15,257 nt of DNA from the NCBI GenBank assembly GCA_046091285.1, contig JBJTBH010000112.1:1-15257 (forward strand), in the 5' to 3' direction. Under the pieces are notes generated by a model, which searched no databases, was not told the origin of the DNA, and was given only the letters and a program-made list of their open reading frames with translations. This document shows, in pieces, positions 13,529 through 15,257 of this stretch (within the stretch, counting starts at the first letter, position 1; the number at the start of each line of letters is the position of its first letter). The stretch is from CAIXOZ01 sp046091285 (GTDB lineage: Bacteria > Cyanobacteriota > Cyanobacteriia > PCC-6307 > Cyanobiaceae). Position numbers and translations under genes: made by a program.

Positions 13529-15257
13529 CTGGCCGGTTCCCAGGGCCGCACCCTCCGGTCGCCGCGGATCCGCCACCCCGAAACTGGCGGCCGGCTGTCC
13601 CGGACGCGGCGCACGCCATTCCACCGCCTCGATCGCTCCCTGGGCACTGCCCTGAACCAGCTGATGGCCCAGGCCCTCCAGCAGCCGCTGGGTGTCCGGG
13701 CTGATGCCCTCCTCCAGGGTGATCTGATCCGGCCATAGCTGGCTGTGCACCCGCGGCGCCGCCACGGCCCCAGCCAGATTGAGGCCGTGCACCAGCCGAT
13801 TGAGCAGCACCTGCAGCACCGCCGTGATGATCCGGCTGCCCCCCGGGCTGCCCAGCGCCAGCATCGGTCGATCCTCTGAATCCAGCACCAGGGTCGGGGT
13901 CATCGAACTGAGCGGACGCTTACCGGGGGCGATCGCATTCGCTGGCCCCTGCACCAACCCGAAGCTGTTGGCCGCCCCGGCCGCCGCCGCAAAGTCATCC
14001 ATCTCGTTATTGAGCAAGACGCCACTGCCGGGGATGGCGATCCCATTCCCATACGCAAGATTCAAGGTGGTCGTCAGGGCCACCAGTCCGCCGCGGCCAT
14101 CCACCACCGACAGATGCGTGGTCTGGCTGCCGCCTCGCACCGATGCCGGCCTGCCGTCAAGCTCGCGGGCAGGCCGATGCCTCTGGGGGTCAAGGAGGCC
14201 CCGCAGCTCCGCGGCGTATCGGGCGCTGAGCAGCGGCGCCAGGGGCATCGCCACCTGATCGGGATCACCGAGATGACGGTTGCGATCGCGATAGGCCAGG
14301 TTCATCGCCTCCACCAGGGTGTGCACACCGACGGCGCTGTTCAGACCCTGACGCTCCAGCGGCAGCGGTTCCAGGATCGCCAGCAGCTGCAGCAGCGTCA
14401 CACCGCCCCCGCTCGGAGGCGGCATCGTCAGCACCGTATGGCCACGGAAGCGGCCGATCAACGGTGGAACGAGCTGGGCCCGGTAGCGGTCGAGATCAAC
14501 CTGCCGGATCAGGCCGCCACGCTGCTCCATCAGCCGCACCAGAGCGTCAGCCACCGGGCCGCGATAGAAGCCCCGATCCCCCTCCCGGGCAATCCGATGC
14601 AACGTGGCAGCCAGCGCGGGTTGGCGCCAGAGCGTCCCAGGCAGCGGTGGCTGTCCGGCACGATGGAGGTAGAGCCGCCGGGCCTCCGGATCGGCACCGA
14701 GCAGAGGTGCCGCCTGACGCAACGACTGCCAGAGCCCCCGCGATACCGGCACCCCGTGCTCGGCCAGAGCGATCGATGGTGCCATCACCACCGGCAGGGG
14801 CAGACGGCCATAGCAGCGCTGCACCAGGGTCAGTCCGGCGACGCTGCCCGGAACAGCGGTGCTGCGCAGGCTGCGGGTGGCGATCTCGGGAGCACGCCGG
14901 CCATCGGCACCGAGCAGCAGATCGGCCCGGGCCGTCAGCGGCGCCCGCTCGCGGAAATTGACGGCCCCCGCACAGCCGCCTCCCAGGGATCGCTCCGGGG
15001 CTCCGGCCGGTTGCATCGCCACCGGCAGACGGACACAGCCGCGCCCCCGGGCCGGTGACGGCCCCGGCAACCCCAGCACCAGAAAGCCGCCGCCCCCCCG
15101 GTTGCCGGCCTGGGGCAAGGTGACGGCAAGGGCAAAGGCCGTGGCCACCGCCGCATCCACCGCATTTCCGCCCTGGCGCAGAATCTGCCGACCGACCGCC
15201 GAGGCCCTGAGCTCCTGGCTGGCCACCATGCCGCCATCGGAACCGACCGGATGAAAG
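13523..15257 (-). CDS. ggt: Gamma-glutamyltransferase (5' end outside the window)
   Basis: The frame continues to the window edge. Upstream of Met 15229 it reads FHPVGSDGG before MVASQELRASAVG, as in ggt proteins, so Met 15229 is internal and the true start and any signal peptide are missing. Counting from Met 15229, the catalytic Thr370 begins the TTHLSVVDGRGGLVALT segment. This is where autocleavage makes the small subunit and exposes the nucleophile. Other conserved parts are LNNEMDDF, KRPLSSMTPTLV (the oxyanion serines) and GSPGGSRIITAVLQ. The enzyme transfers or hydrolyses the gamma-glutamyl group of glutathione, usually in the periplasm. After GNRGGGGF a stretch rich in Gly, Pro and Arg (about residues 53-88) looks longer than is usual before the NFRERAP block. 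The gene is very GC-rich (39 of 60 in 14281-14340) and carries two HIP1 sites. It is unrelated in pathway to the oxidase array. Confidence 0.94.
   Translation of the reverse strand, partial: FHPVGSDGGMVASQELRASAVGRQILRQGGNAVDAAVATAFALAVTLPQAGNRGGGGFLVLGLPGPSPARGRGCVRLPVAMQPAGAPERSLGGGCAGAVNFRERAPLTARADLLLGADGRRAPEIATRSLRSTAVPGSVAGLTLVQRCYGRLPLPVVMAPSIALAEHGVPVSRGLWQSLRQAAPLLGADPEARRLYLHRAGQPPLPGTLWRQPALAATLHRIAREGDRGFYRGPVADALVRLMEQRGGLIRQVDLDRYRAQLVPPLIGRFRGHTVLTMPPPSGGGVTLLQLLAILEPLPLERQGLNSAVGVHTLVEAMNLAYRDRNRHLGDPDQVAMPLAPLLSARYAAELRGLLDPQRHRPARELDGRPASVRGGSQTTHLSVVDGRGGLVALTTTLNLAYGNGIAIPGSGVLLNNEMDDFAAAAGAANSFGLVQGPANAIAPGKRPLSSMTPTLVLDSEDRPMLALGSPGGSRIITAVLQVLLNRLVHGLNLAGAVAAPRVHSQLWPDQITLEEGISPDTQRLLEGLGHQLVQGSAQGAIEAVEWRAPRPGQPAASFGVADPRRPEGAALGTGQP
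13929..13936. repeat. HIP1 octamer
   Basis: GCGATCGC lies within ggt, on the far side of the oxidase array. Confidence 0.8.
14282..14289. repeat. HIP1 octamer
   Basis: A second GCGATCGC within ggt. With the other three it shows sites only in the flanks and none seen in the array. Confidence 0.8.

Noticed and set aside
14114..15058. A 314-codon open frame on the + strand
   Set aside because: It is opposite ggt, rich in Gln, Arg and Pro with no motif, as expected from the complement of a GC-rich gene.
1..15257. tRNA, rRNA, CRISPR or replication-origin signals
   Set aside because: No cloverleaf, rRNA-like conserved stretch, regularly spaced repeat array or DnaA-box cluster was recognised on either strand.

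Overview
The window looks like a chromosomal segment of a unicellular cyanobacterium of the Synechococcus/Cyanobium kind. Three things support this. The cyanobacterial HIP1 octamer GCGATCGC occurs four times (951, 1539, 13929, 14282). The flanking genes are GC-rich. The respiratory genes have the features of the cyanobacterial alternative respiratory terminal oxidase (ARTO). The genus is inferred and was not tested by any search.

Layout. Bases 1-135 are the right end of an insertion sequence, with the last 38 codons of an IS481-type transposase. Next, on the + strand, come a cupin protein (177-632), an SMP-30/gluconolactonase-like beta-propeller (704-1627) and a DoxX-family membrane protein (1832-2329). 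A perfect 16-bp inverted repeat (2350-2390) then serves as a shared terminator. From 12765 (or 12837) down to 2459, eight genes lie on the - strand in one tight array. In order of transcription these are: two DUF2231 membrane proteins, ctaC, ctaD, ctaE, a GMC-type flavoprotein, a large GH63/MGH1-type glycosidase and a second GMC-type flavoprotein. Most junctions overlap by 1-4 bases or are separated by 3-12 bases; only the last gap is larger (74 bases from the chosen start). On the far side a divergent HdeD-like membrane protein (12959-13519, +) runs tail to tail into ggt (gamma-glutamyltransferase, -), which leaves the window at its 5' end.

How the parts may work together. CtaC lacks every CuA ligand in the C-x-E-x-C-G-x-x-H-x-x-M segment, so the oxidase should take electrons from quinol rather than from cytochrome c. 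CtaD has the YSHPxVY signature of type A2 heme-copper oxidases. Two paralogous GMC flavoenzymes flank a glycosidase in the same apparent transcript. A lactonase-like protein and a DoxX protein sit just beyond the terminator. A plausible but untested reading is a sugar-oxidation module: the glycosidase frees a sugar, a GMC enzyme oxidises it, the lactonase may open the lactone, and the electrons go through the quinone pool to the oxidase.

Two details deserve attention. The first-transcribed GMC protein (6885-8399) has lost both catalytic residues (His to Tyr, Asn to Gly) while keeping its FAD-binding fold. The second (2459-4114) keeps them and also has a five-cysteine cluster. Base composition varies sharply along the array: the inner part of the glycosidase and of ctaD is AT-richer than the flanks, and no HIP1 site was seen from about 2.3 to 13 kb. 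This suggests a composite or acquired module. No RNA gene, CRISPR array or replication origin was seen, and no gene-free stretch exceeds about 210 bases.
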